A stretch of 64,000 nucleotides of DNA from Eutreptiella sp. 'Long Island Sound 2002' (Eukaryota; Euglenozoa; Euglenophyceae; Eutreptiales; Eutreptiaceae), in contig OZ038379.1 of NCBI GenBank assembly GCA_964036045.1, positions 72,694,719-72,758,718 of the forward strand, read 5' to 3'. The position numbers were made by a program, and so were the translations under genes. Shown here piece after piece: positions 40,256 to 50,679 of this stretch. Positions within the stretch are counted from its first letter, which is position 1. The number at the start of each line of letters is the position of its first letter. The notes beneath the pieces were generated by a model. That model saw only the letters and a program-made list of their open reading frames with translations. It was not told where the DNA came from and made no database searches.

Positions 40256-41030
40256 CCCCAAAAAAGTCTCTTCTGGAAAAAATGAAGAAATGCAAAAAGA
40301 AAGACAAAAAATGTGCAAAACGACCACAATGTCATCCAAAAAGTTGTTACACTCTGTCTTTGTGAAACTGGCATACTCATAATAGGGGGGGGGGCTCGCC
40401 TGATAAAAATCAAGCGAAATATATGAAAATGTTCCCGTTTGGGCCTCTTTTTTGGGTTTTTGTTCTGTTCTAGAAGGGAATTGAAAAAATGGCAAAAAGG
40501 ACCATAAATGTTCAAAGCAACTGTGATTTGATATGATCGGCTGTTAATGCCTGTTTCTTTGCATTCTGCATACTCAAAATACGGCATTGGGACCTGAAGT
40601 AAGGCAAAATAGCCGGAAATTCCCCTGTTTGAGGGTCTTTTCGGGCTTGAGAAAACACTGTTTGAGGCTGATTTTCCGATCATTTTCGGGCAAAAAGTAA
40701 TGTTTTTTGGTGCTGGAGGCTCTGAAACACGCAAGACGTTGCTCCCAATCCATGCGAACTACGTTTCAGTGGGTTGGGCACCCTCAAAATTGGGTATGGG
40801 GCCCTACAACTCTCCACCCGGCCAAGGCAACACTGTTTTCGGCCAAAAAGCTGCATTTTTTGGCCATTTTTGGGCGAAAACTGCTTTTCTTGTGCTGGCG
40901 GCTCGGTGACATCTGATAGGCTGCACCAATCCAGTTCGAGACACGTTTCAGTGAGTCGGGCACGCTGAAAATGGGGTATGGGGCCCTACAGCCCGCCAAG
41001 AAGGACAACAAACCACTGTTTTAGGCCACT
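40256..41030. other. AT-rich tail of the 8 kb unit, copy B
   Basis: Same content as 32276-33060, with a shorter G homopolymer near 40387 and the paired ATGGGGCCCTACA repeats near 40794 and 40975. No gene seen. Confidence 0.55.
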
Positions 41031-41648
41031 AATTGGAATTTGTTACTACATTATACTTGGAAGTACCTCTTCAATATCCACGTCATCAGCGTAACCAACT
41101 AATCAAAAGATCATCCTACATTCAAATCCAAGGCACCGCCAATGGTAATGAAAGCAAACGACAATCGCAACATGCAAAAAAACAATTTCGAGCGGCAATA
41201 GCACGTGCCAAGCTATCATAAGAATAATTGCGAAACCCCACCACAAAGATCTGAGCATCTGGTTCTCTCAATCAGTTCAACATCGCAGAAAGTGCAGAAT
41301 TAACACAGAGCTCAGACATCTGCGCTTCCAGAGATATAATAATGCAAACGCAGCAATAACGTTTAAACCATGGAACGTCAGAGTCAAAAACAAATTCTAA
41401 ATCAAAAATCCATCAAGCAAGCTGAACGAACGAGCGATACAATTCTCTCAGTGCATGAATTGCAGTGTTAATTTTACCTCAGGAGGTTCTAAACTCCATC
41501 AAGGCATGATGAAAAATAGCAAAGTGGAAAGACAACACATGATCCACAACAGGTTTCCCAATTCCAAAAGCAAGGAACAATACCATACTCTACACTGTGT
41601 GTGCAAGCTTAACAATCACCAGACGCAAGTGGAGACAGAGGGCATTAC

Positions 41649-41995
41649 TTGAAGATGGTGTGTGGCATCATGTGGGACAACCGCTGCTGCATGAGAAGCT
41701 GAGCATTTTCGACATTAGAAAGTCCCAATCTGTTGAGGAAACTGGACTGCTGCTGCTGCTGCCCATGCCATCCAGAGACAAGTGACCGAAATTGCAGGAA
41801 CCGCTAACTGCTGCGGGCGGATGGTGTCCCGACCCTGCAAGTACTTGTGCCAGCCCGTTAACATCAGAGGTAGACATCTGTTGCTGCTGCTGTTGCCCAA
41901 GCAAACGTTGTGGCAACGATGCACCAGATGGCTGCTGCTGCAGCGGCTGCATTTGCTGCTGCCCAAGGAGTTGTGCCAAAGGCGAACACGTGGTG
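41649..41995 (-). pseudogene. Glutamine-rich exon, copy C (frameshifted)
   Basis: The minus strand encodes LLGQQQMQPLQQQPSGASLP, LLGQQQQQQMSTSDVNG and LAGSGHHPPAAV, then shifts frame near 41785, where GACAAGTGACCGAAATTGCAGG replaces the intact sequence of copy B, losing the normal end. The Gln runs differ by one or two codons between copies. Confidence 0.5.
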
Positions 41996-42099
41996 TACCG
42001 AGACCCATGCCAAGTCATTGTAAGACATCCACAACTTGATGCCACGCGTTGTGAGCCTACGAATGAAAATAAACACCAAAAGAGGTACAATTCTTAACT

Positions 42100-43400
42100 A
42101 GCTTTGCAAAAAAGCAGTTTTTCACAAATATTCCATAGAGATACATGGCCATGGGCCATGGACCCGTAGTTTTTCTCATCAATGGTGTACCGAGCCCCAT
42201 GCCAAGACCTTAAGCACAAAATATCCACCCTCCCACCCAAAGCAATGCGGTTCAAACACTTCAAGCGCACTTAGGACAATCCAAAGCTCAATTGCAACAT
42301 AACAAAAAGGGCTCAAATATTCAAATACCTAGCATAAAGAGCTGAACCATGAGCCTTTGGGCCGTAGCTTTCTTATTGAAGGTTGTTATAGCTGATGTAC
42401 CGAGACCCATGTCAAGTCATTGTAAGACAGCCACGACTTTATGACACCCGTTGTGACGCAAAATTACCCTAAACTTGCGCTTATTGTTTAGGAATCACAA
42501 CGAATGGGGCAACATCATTAACTGTATATGTGAAGGTGCCCTGTCCTAAGCTTCAAATCCCTCCGTATGGGTTGTAGAACAACTTTCATTAACATAGTTT
42601 GACATGAGGTGACAAACCTTTGGCGTTATATTGCATTTGCAGTACAAACCCCCCCGGGGGTGGTTCTGGAAGAAAAGAAGCAATTTTGTTTACAAAAAAG
42701 CCATAGAGCCACCTGGCCATGGACCTTGGACACGTAGCCTTTTCATCAATGGTGTACCAAGACCTACGCCAAGACATTAAGCACAAAAGCTCTACCAGTT
42801 TATGACACTCCTTGCAAGCCTACAAATGAAAACACACACAAACAGGGGCAAAAGGACCCTAAATTTGCCATTTTTGGAACCTTCCGAATCACAACTAATG
42901 GAGCAATACTTTCAAAGCCATATGTGAAAGTGCCTAATCTTAAGATTGAAATCCCTTGGTGTGGGACTTAGAACAGCTTTGATCCAGATAGGTTGACATG
43001 AAGTGACAAACATTGGGCGTTGTATTGCATTTGCAGTACAGCCCCTCCCCCCGGGGCCAGGTTGGGATGAAAAGAAGCAGGTTTTTACAAAGAAGCCATG
43101 GAGCCACATGGCAATGGCCCTTGGACCGGTAGGGTTTTCATCAATAGTGTACCAAGACCCATGCCAAGACATTAAGCACAAAAGTTCTACCACTTTATGA
43201 CACTCCTTGGGAGCCTACGAATGAAAACACACACGAAAAGGGGCAAAATGACCCCAAATTTGCCATTTTTTGAACCTTCCGCATCACAACAAATGGTGCA
43301 ATATCCTTAAGTGTATATGTCAAAGTGCCTAACCTTAAGTTTCAAATCCCTTGGTATGGGTCTTAGAACAACTTTGATCCAGATAGTGTGACATGAAGTG
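42100..43400 (+). repeat. ~396-bp tandem repeat, about three diverged units
   Basis: ATCAATGGTGTACCAAGACC near 42745 recurs near 43141 (offset 396), and a more diverged copy lies near 42179. Units share AAAGAAGC..GTTTT.ACAAA, a CATAGAGCCAC.TGGC.ATGG block, GACATTAAGCACAAAA and TTTATGACACTCCTT. Single diverged units also lie in copies A and B near 26.0-26.5 and 34.1-34.6 kb. Confidence 0.7.
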
Positions 43401-43878
43401 ACGAACATTTGGCGTTCTATCGGATTTCCCAAAAAAGGTAGTGCTTAAAAGGAGGGTTTTGTGCCATTTTTGAAATACCTATTGCTCGAACATAGTAGCA
43501 GCTGATTGGACGGTTGCAGCGTCTTTGGATAGCCATCGGGTGGTAGAAGATAGTAGTACACTTGGTATGTTCTGGCGAATGCCCCTACATGGAGATATGC
43601 AATATGTGGGACCCTTTTTGGGACAGTAAAATGGGATTTACAGCAAGCACAGTGGATTATTTGCGGAGAAAAAGTACTCCAGGTGTGCGCAAATATCGGG
43701 TCTCGTAACTGATCAAAAACGAGGCGCCACTGGCCGTGTATTTTTTGCCAAAAGCGGAAATCTTGTCTAGAAATTTTGCAAAATGCCTATGCGATCTGCA
43801 GACCCCGGTTACCGGGAAAACTGCCCCGAAAACTGATTTCTGCATTTCCAGGACGCGACTCTGGCGCGCCTGATTAAA
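43401..43878. other. AT-rich spacer, no gene seen
   Basis: Unique-looking AT-rich DNA between the ~8 kb array and the LINE relic. No coding frame, repeat or RNA gene is visible. The switch to GC-rich coding sequence at about 43880 is abrupt. Confidence 0.5.
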
Positions 43879-44338
43879 TTCTAGGTGGGCACTCCAGCTG
43901 CAGCCGGACGGAGAGTCTTCCCTGCAGCGCAACATCGGCTGCGCCTGGCGGCGGTGCCCCACTGGTGCCTCAACACCCTTGCAGCGCCCAAGGTGGTACA
44001 GGACATCATCCTCTCCATCCTGGGAGGGGTGACCCAGTAGATCGCCTCTTTCATCGCTGACGACTCCGACACCACGAGGCACCTGGACCACATCATCGTC
44101 CAGGTCGCGAAGGACAGGGCGCGGTACGCCTTCGATGCCTCCTGGGACAGCCTGCAGGATGATCGGACGCTAGGGCTCACAAGGCTGCTGACACGGTGCC
44201 AGCGGGTGGCGTCGGCCCTCCTGAACACGGTCCCCCACCACCGTGCACCCTCTGTGCGGGCTGCGGCCGCCGAGATGTTTTGGGAGATCGCCAGGGCACA
44301 TGGCATCTGCCGGAGGTGCACTACCTTGTCCCGGAGTT
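43879..44338 (+). pseudogene. LINE reverse transcriptase, thumb region
   Basis: A frame with one TAG (44038-44040) carries HWCLNTLAAPKVVQDIILSI, FIADDSDTTRHLDHIIVQVA, then LGLTRLLTRCQRVASALLN. This fits the thumb/connection of LINE reverse transcriptases, where a v...I.Y......l..ld..i....r pattern is followed by GL(G).psl...... The palm is missing, so the element is truncated or rearranged at its left edge. Base composition (GC-rich) contrasts with the AT-rich DNA just upstream. Confidence 0.5.
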
Positions 44339-45306
44339 GACGTCCCTGGTGCGGCCGACTGGATCAATTGCATACCCCAGGCCCTGACCGCAATAGCCGC
44401 ACTGGGTGTGGAGCTCTAAAACCCCATCAAGTGCCGCAGGGCACCCCACATCCAGCTGTCGTTCCCTCCGGGCAATGTCATCACGCTGCGCACCGCCAAG
44501 TTACGACACCGAGACACGTGCCGCCTGACGGTACCATATGCGACGCCCTGGCACGGGCACCATGGCCCGCATCACCCCATCTTGGACAACGTCAACCCGT
44601 GGCAGGCGGCTTTGCGGGAGTGCCTCAACCAGTGCGCCGACCAGCACCTCCACTACGGCCGCCGCGAGCAAGAGCTCACCAACCACCTTGGGTTGCGCGA
44701 CGCCCTGGTCAACCTCTTCTACACCACCGGCATGCATGACCCCCGCCTGAGGCTCATCCACCCCACGAGAGCCAAACAGGACGCCCACACTGGCCCACGA
44801 GTGACCTTGGAAGGCCTGCATCTACACGTGGCAGGCTATCGCCGTAAGGGGCACCTATCCCCCCCCACACAAGCGCCTGCCTACGACCCGCCGGCAGCCT
44901 TCATGTACATCCTGCGCGACGTGCTGGTCCATGGCGAACACCAGGCGCCCAACGCCGACGTGCCGTGGCCTGAACCCCTGCGTCCGCGACCCTGCGCGCC
45001 AACGGCGGTGTGGTTGGTCACGACGGATGACCAGTGCGCCCTGGCGGCGGAGCAAGCACAGCTCTGGACCAAATGAGTGGTGGTACAGGTGGGGGCAGGC
45101 CAAACCAGGCCCCACGGACTACCCTTCGATACCACCCTGCTGGTGGCTACGGCAGTGCGGCAGAGCCCGCACATGGCTCTACACGCGCTAGGGGGCGAAC
45201 GCGAAGACACGGAGCACCTGGTTGTGCATCAACGAGGGGACTCTGCCTGGCTTCGGGAGCAGGTGACGGCGCTCTGGTCCTGGGCGAGTCCTGTCACCGG
45301 GCCCGA
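44339..45306 (+). pseudogene. LINE post-RT region
   Basis: The frame first shows QALTAIAALGVEL-stop-NPIKCRR, a palm-like GVxLNPxKC block carrying a TAA, suggesting the piece is a second, differently truncated RT copy or a rearrangement. From 44582 it is open for 164 codons (QAALRECLNQCADQHLHYGR, LGLRDALVNLFYTTGMHDPR, then AVWLVTTDDQCALAAEQAQL), then continues after a TGA to WLREQVTALWSWASPVTGPE at the array boundary. I know no domain for this stretch; its position between RT and RNase H is what a LINE would have. Confidence 0.45.
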
Positions 45307-45918
45307 GATTGAAGCGGGTTCAGAGAGACCGCGATTCCCAGCTAATGTCGCCGCGCTCTGCTGCAGAACACAAGCGCTGAATGGCGACATATTATGATTT
45401 CCAGATATCTGCATGGCCTCAGCGCCTGGCAGTTTTACTGCTTTTGGCAAGGTTTAATTTCCGCATGTATCGAGTTATTCTGAACAGATCAGACATCTGT
45501 CTGTGCACGTGAAGAGCGCCCAAGAGCGGCGGCGCGGATGCATGTAAATACTCCCAAATAGTCTCTATTTGCGCCTGCCTGCCCTACATGTGTTTCATGT
45601 GCAGGAGACATGGTGGGAAGAGCCGAGCAAGGTTCTTAGAACTGTTTGTCAAAGCAATGCGTGAAAGCAAGAACGACCACGTGTCTTCGCCGTGTTGCCG
45701 GGGAGTTTGGGAGGAGCTCGAGTGAGAAGTTTTGGAAAGGCAGCACTTGACGGTTTCTGGAAATCATCGTGGATTTGAAACATCGAAGGATTTTGAATGA
45801 AAACCTCACGAGTGCCGTCTAAAACTGGGAGCTCAGCAGCAACTGAAAAGGCGCCAAGGCTAGGTGCTAAGGCGCAGACCCAGGCCCCCGCGTCAAAGCA
45901 GTTCTAATACCGGAACAT

Positions 45919-46500
45919 GTGAGTGTTCCCCCTTGCCTGCCCTTGTGTCTCAGTCGGAAGGCAATGCCGTGCAGTGCTTTCGAACAGGCCGGGCGCCATG
46001 CTGCTGCGGAGAGTCACGAAGACAGCAACTGCCACGTAGAAGGCTGGTTCCGTCAAAGAGATGACCATCCCCAACGCAAGCGCGAAGCGAAGCGAGCGAA
46101 GCGTCGAGGAGCCAACTCCAAGCCAGCGCAGCTCAAGCAAGCGGAGCCGAGGCCAGAGCCAGGCCAGCAAGTGGGACCCCGGCCAGCGCCGACCACGTCC
46201 GCGGAGACCAAACCAGCGCAGCCCACCGAGGAACGACTCGTGTGCGCCGTCGCGGTACTACGGGAGCGTGCGACGGAGAACGTGGAGAGCCTGACCTGGA
46301 GTGCCATCGAGGACAATGTGGCCAGGTGGGTGAGGAAGAACCCGGGCGAGGATTTGAAGACCTGGTGGGAGCTACAGCGCTGTGCAGTGGCGCCCCGTCA
46401 GAAGTACAGGCAGCCCGTGAACCATCCAGTGCCGGGGACGCGAGAATACCTTCCTATGGCTACGGTGAACGCCTTGTATGAGGAGTGGGTCAAGCGTTGA
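45919..46500 (+). CDS. Basic protein of the 1.59-kb unit, unit 1 (open, 193 codons)
   Basis: The frame is open from a GTG at 45919; the first ATG is at 45964. The product has an Arg/Lys/Ala/Pro-rich middle (RKREAKRAKRRG, then PAQLKQAEPRPEPGQQVG), then a more folded-looking C-terminal third: ERLVCAVAVLRERATENVES, WSAIEDNVARWVRKNPGEDL, KTWWELQRC, ending YEEWVKR. The basic middle could bind nucleic acid. Unit 1 is the only copy without an internal stop, and the reading is conserved in the other two apart from one stop each. Family unknown. A 92-codon + frame and a 159-codon minus frame in the rest of the unit are also open in all three copies, so the coding strand is not proven. Confidence 0.4.
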   Translation: MSVPPCLPLCLSRKAMPCSAFEQAGRHAAAESHEDSNCHVEGWFRQRDDHPQRKREAKRAKRRGANSKPAQLKQAEPRPEPGQQVGPRPAPTTSAETKPAQPTEERLVCAVAVLRERATENVESLTWSAIEDNVARWVRKNPGEDLKTWWELQRCAVAPRQKYRQPVNHPVPGTREYLPMATVNALYEEWVKR

Positions 46501-47509
46501 AGCTTCGGCAACCGAATGGAGATAACGAGAGTTTGCGCGACAGCTTCAGGAAGCATGGTTCCAAGCAGGTGGACAGCAGAAGCGCTGAGTGAGCTTGCGC
46601 TGCCAGAAGCCACGGGGGCGTCCAGCGTGCCAAGAGCAGAACGCCAAGTAGGAGCTCGCGCTGCCAGAAGCCACACCCACGCCGAACGTGCCGAGTGCAG
46701 AAAGACAGGTAGAGGCTCGCGCTGCGACAAGCCGGAGGACACAACTACCACTGGGGCAGCCGGAAGACAAGCTGAGGAGTCGTCTCAAAGTTAAAGAAAC
46801 TGAGGTGGAGATGCCACAAGGGGCCATACGTGTGCCGTAAGTGTTTGGAACTGCCGGCCTTGGCAGATGTCTTAAGGAGGGGGGTGAAGCGGGTTCAGAG
46901 AGACCGCGATTCCCCGCTAATGTCGCCGCGCTCTGCTGCAGATCGCAAGCGCAGAATGGCGACATCTTATGATTTTCAGATATCTGTATGGCCTCAGCGC
47001 CTGGCAGTTTTACTGCTTTTGGCAAGGTTTTTTATAGTTTTTTTATTAATTTCCGCATGTATCGAGTTATTCTAAACAGATTGGACATGTGTCCGTGCAC
47101 GTGAGGAGCGCCCAAGAGTAGCGCCGCGTATGCATGTAAATACTCGCAAATAGTCTCTATTTGCGCCTGCCTGCCCTACATGTGTTTCATGTGCAGGAGA
47201 CATGGTGCGAAGAGCCGGGCAAGGTTCTTAGAACTGTTTGTCAAAGCAATGCGTGAAAGCAAGAAGGACCACGTGTCTTCGCCGTGTTGCCTGGGAGTTT
47301 GGGAGGAGCTCCAGTGAGAAGTTTTGGAAAAGCAGCCCTTCAGGTTTTTGGAAATCGTTGTGGATTTGAAACATCGAAGGATTTTGAATGAAAACCTCAC
47401 GAGTGCCGTCCAAAACTGGGAGCTCAGCAGCAACTGAAAAAGCGCCAAGGCTAGGTGCTAAGGCGCAGACCCAGGCCCCCGCGTCAAAACAGTTCTAATA
47501 CCGGGACAT

Positions 47510-48091
47510 GTGAGTGTTCCCCCTTGCCTGCCCTTGTGTCTCAGTCGGAAGTCAATGCCGTGCAGTGCTTGTGAACAGGCCTGGCGCCATGCTGCTACGC
47601 AGAGTCACGAAGACAGCAACTGCCACGGTGAAGACTGGTTCCGTCACAGAGATGACCATCTCCAACGCAAGCGCGAAGCGAAGCAAGCGAAACGTCGAGG
47701 AGCCAACTCCAAGCCAGCGCAGCTCAAGCCAGGGCAGCCGAGGCCAGAGCCGAGCCAGCAAGTGGGACCCCAGCCAGCGCCGACCACGTCCGCGGAGAAA
47801 AAGCCAGCGCAGCCCAACGAGGAAAGACTCGTGTGCGCCGTGGCGGTACCACGGGAGCGTGCAACGGAGAACGTGGAGCGCCTGACCTAGAGTGCCATCG
47901 AGGACAATGTGGCCAGGTGGGTTAGGAAGAACCCGGGCGAGGATTTGAAGACCTGGTGGGAGCTACAGCGCTTTGCAGTGGCGCACCGTCAGAGATACAG
48001 GCAGCCCGTGAACCATCCAGTGCCAGGGACGCCGAACTACTTTCCGATGGCTACGGTGAACGCCTTGTATGAGGAGTGGGTCAAGCATTGA
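47510..48091 (+). pseudogene. Basic protein of the 1.59-kb unit, unit 2 (one stop)
   Basis: Same product as unit 1 with a TAG at 47888-47890, where unit 1 has TGG (Trp). Downstream the frame is unchanged to YEEWVKH-stop. A single substitution is the only lesion. Confidence 0.4.
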
Positions 48092-49101
48092 AGCTTCGGA
48101 AACCAGGTGGAGACAACCAGAGCCTACGCGACAGGTTCAGGAAGCGTGGGTCCAAGCAGGTGGACAGCAGAAACGCTGAGTGAGCTTGCGCTGCCAGAAG
48201 CCACGGAGGTGTCCAGCGTGCCAAGAGCAGAACGCCGAGTAGGAGCTCGCGCTGCCAGAAGCCACACCAACGCCGAACGTGCCAAGTGCAGAAAGACAGG
48301 TAGAGGCTCGCGCTGCGACAAGCCGGAGGACACAACCACCACTGGGGCAGCCGGAAGCCAAGGGAAGCAGTCGTCTCAAAGTTAAAGAAACTGAGGTGGA
48401 GACGCCACAAGGGGCCATACGTGTGCCGTAAGTGTTTGGAGCTGCCGGCCTTGGCAGATATCTTAAAGAGGGGGGTGAGGCGGGTTCTGAGAGACCGCTT
48501 TTCACCGCTAATGTGGCCGCGCTCTGCTGCAGATCGCAAGCGCAGAATGGCGACATCTTATGATCTCCAGACATCTGTATGGCCTCAGCGCCTGGCAGTT
48601 TTACTGCTTTTGGCAAGGTTTTTTATAGTTTTTGCATTAATTTCCGCATGTATCGGGTTATTCTGAACAGATTAGACATGTGTCCGTGCACGTGAAGAGC
48701 GCCCAAGAGCGGCGCCGCGTATGCATGTAAATACTCGCAAATAGTCTCTATGTGCGCCTGCCTGCCCTACATGTGTTTCATGTGCAGGAGACATGGTGCG
48801 AAGAGCCTGGCAAGGTTCTTAGAACTGTTTGTCAAAGCAATGCGTGAAAGCAAGAACGACCACGTGTCTTCGCCGTGTTGCCGGGGATGTTTGGGAGGAG
48901 CTCCAGTGAGAAGTTTTGGAAAAGCAGCACTTGACGGTTATGGAAATCATCGTGGATTTGAAACATCAAAGGGTTTTGAATGAAAACCTCACGAGTGCCG
49001 TCTAAAACTGGGAGCTCAGCAGCAACTGAAAAAGCGCCAAGGCTAGGTGCTAAGGCGCAGACCCAGGCCCCCGCGTCAAAACAGTTCTAATACCGGGACA
49101 T

Positions 49102-49683
49102 GTGAGTGTTCCTCCTTGCCTGCCCTTGTGTCTCAGTCGGAAGTCAATGCAGTGCAGTGCTTGTGAACAGGCCTGGCGCCATGCTGCTGCGCAGAGTCAC
49201 GAAGACAGCAACTGCCACGGTCAAGACTGGTTCCGTCACAGAGATGACCATCTCCAACGCAGGCGCGAAGCGAAGCGAGGGAAGCGTCGAGGAGCCAGCT
49301 CCAAGCCAGCGCAACTCAAGCCAGCGCAGCCGAGGCCAGAGCCGAGCCAGCAAGTGGGACCCCAGCCAGCGCCAACCACGTCCGCGGAGAAAAAGCCAGC
49401 GCAGCCCACCGAGGAAAGACTCGTGTGAGCCGTGGCGGTACCACGGGAGCGTGCAACGGAGAACGTGGAGCGCCTGACCTCGAGTGCCAACGGGGACAAT
49501 GTGGCCAGCTGGGTGAGGAAGAACCCGGGCGAGGATTTGAAGACCTGGTGGGAGCTACAGCGCTGTGCAGTGGCGCACCGTCAGAGGTACAGGCAGCCCG
49601 TGAACCATCCAGTGCCAGGAATGCCGGACTACTTTCCTATGGCTATGGTGAACGCCTTGTATGAGGAGTGGGTCAAGCGTTGA
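49102..49683 (+). pseudogene. Basic protein of the 1.59-kb unit, unit 3 (one stop)
   Basis: Same product, with TGA at 49426-49428 where units 1 and 2 have TGC or TGT-type Cys codons. The remainder reads in frame to YEEWVKR-stop. The lesion is independent of the one in unit 2. Confidence 0.4.
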
Positions 49684-50679
49684 AGCTTCGGCAACCGAGT
49701 GGAGACAACGAGAGCCTACGCGACAGCTTCAGGAAGCGTGGGTCGGAGCAGGTGGACAGCAGAAACGCTGAGTGAACTTGCGCTGCCAGAAGCCACGGAG
49801 GTGTCCAGCGTGCCAAGAGCAGAACGCCGAGTAGGAGCTCGCGCTGCCAGAAGCCACACCAACGCCGAACGTGCTGAGTGCAGAAAGACAGGTAGAGGCT
49901 CGCGCTGGGACAAGCCGGAGGACACAAGCACCACTGGGGCAGCCGGAAGCCAAGCGAAGCAGTCGTCTCAAAGTTAAAGAAACTGAGGTAGAGACGCCAC
50001 AAGGGACAATACGTGTGCCGTAAGTGTTTGGAACTGCCAGCCTTGGCAGATGTCTTAGGGAGGGGGCTGAGGCGGGTTCTGAGAGATCGCGATTCCCCGC
50101 TAATGTCGCCGCGCTCTGCTGCAGATCGCAAGCGCAGAATGGCGACATCTTATGATTCTCAGGTATCTGTATGGCCTCAGCGCCTGGCAGTTTTACTGCT
50201 TTTGGCAAGGTTTTTTATAGTTATTTTTATTAATTTCCGCATGTATCGAGTTATTCTGAACAGATCAGACATCTGTCTGTGCACGTGAAGAGCGCCCAAG
50301 AGCAGCGCCGCGTATGCATGTAAATACTCGCAAATAGTCTCTATTTGCGCCTGCCTGCCCTACATGTGTTTCATGTGCAGGAGACATGGCGCGAAGAGCC
50401 GGGCAAGGTTCTTAGAACTGTTTGTCAAAGAAATGCGTGAATACAAGAATGACCACGTGTCTTCGCCGTGTTGCCGGGGAGTTTTGGGAGGAGCTCCAGT
50501 GAGAAGTTTTGGAAAAGCAGCACTTGACGGTTTTGAAAATTATTGTGGATTTGAAACATCAAAAGATTTTCAATTAAAACCTCACGAGTGCCGTCTAAAA
50601 CTCGGAGCTCAGCGGCAACTGAAGAAGCGCCAAGGCTAGGTGCTAAGGCGCAGACCCAGGCCCCCGCGTCAAGATCGGA

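Larger units (their letters stand above)
33109..41091 (+). repeat. ~8 kb tandem unit, copy B
   Basis: Head-to-tail with copy A and in the same order of parts. Differences are scattered substitutions, short indels and the absence of the 103-bp insertion present in copy A. The next unit starts at about 41092. Confidence 0.85.
41092..43400 (+). repeat. ~8 kb tandem unit, partial copy C
   Basis: Starts like copies A and B and includes the Gln-rich exon, but lacks the whole composite (TACC element, MITE, minisatellite, A-depleted block, RT fragment). Instead it continues into repeated AT-rich sequence and then ends. It is either the truncated end of the array or the ancestral form. Confidence 0.75.
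45311..50672 (+). repeat. 1.59-kb tandem array, about 3.4 units, inserted in the LINE
   Basis: GCGGGTTC.GAGAGA.CGC marks units at 45313, 46888, 48479 and 50071 (spacing 1575, 1591, 1592 bp). The open frame inside each unit starts at 45919, 47510 and 49102. Units are about 95% identical by eye. Each contains a basic-protein frame, a region of ~57-bp internal repeats (GCTCGCGCTGCCAGAAGCCAC-like), a GTCGCCGCGCTCTGCTGCAG block, an AT-rich segment with a TTTTTTATAGTTTTT stretch and a CATGTGTTTCATGTGCAGG palindromic phrase. The array starts and ends at different phases. Confidence 0.88.
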
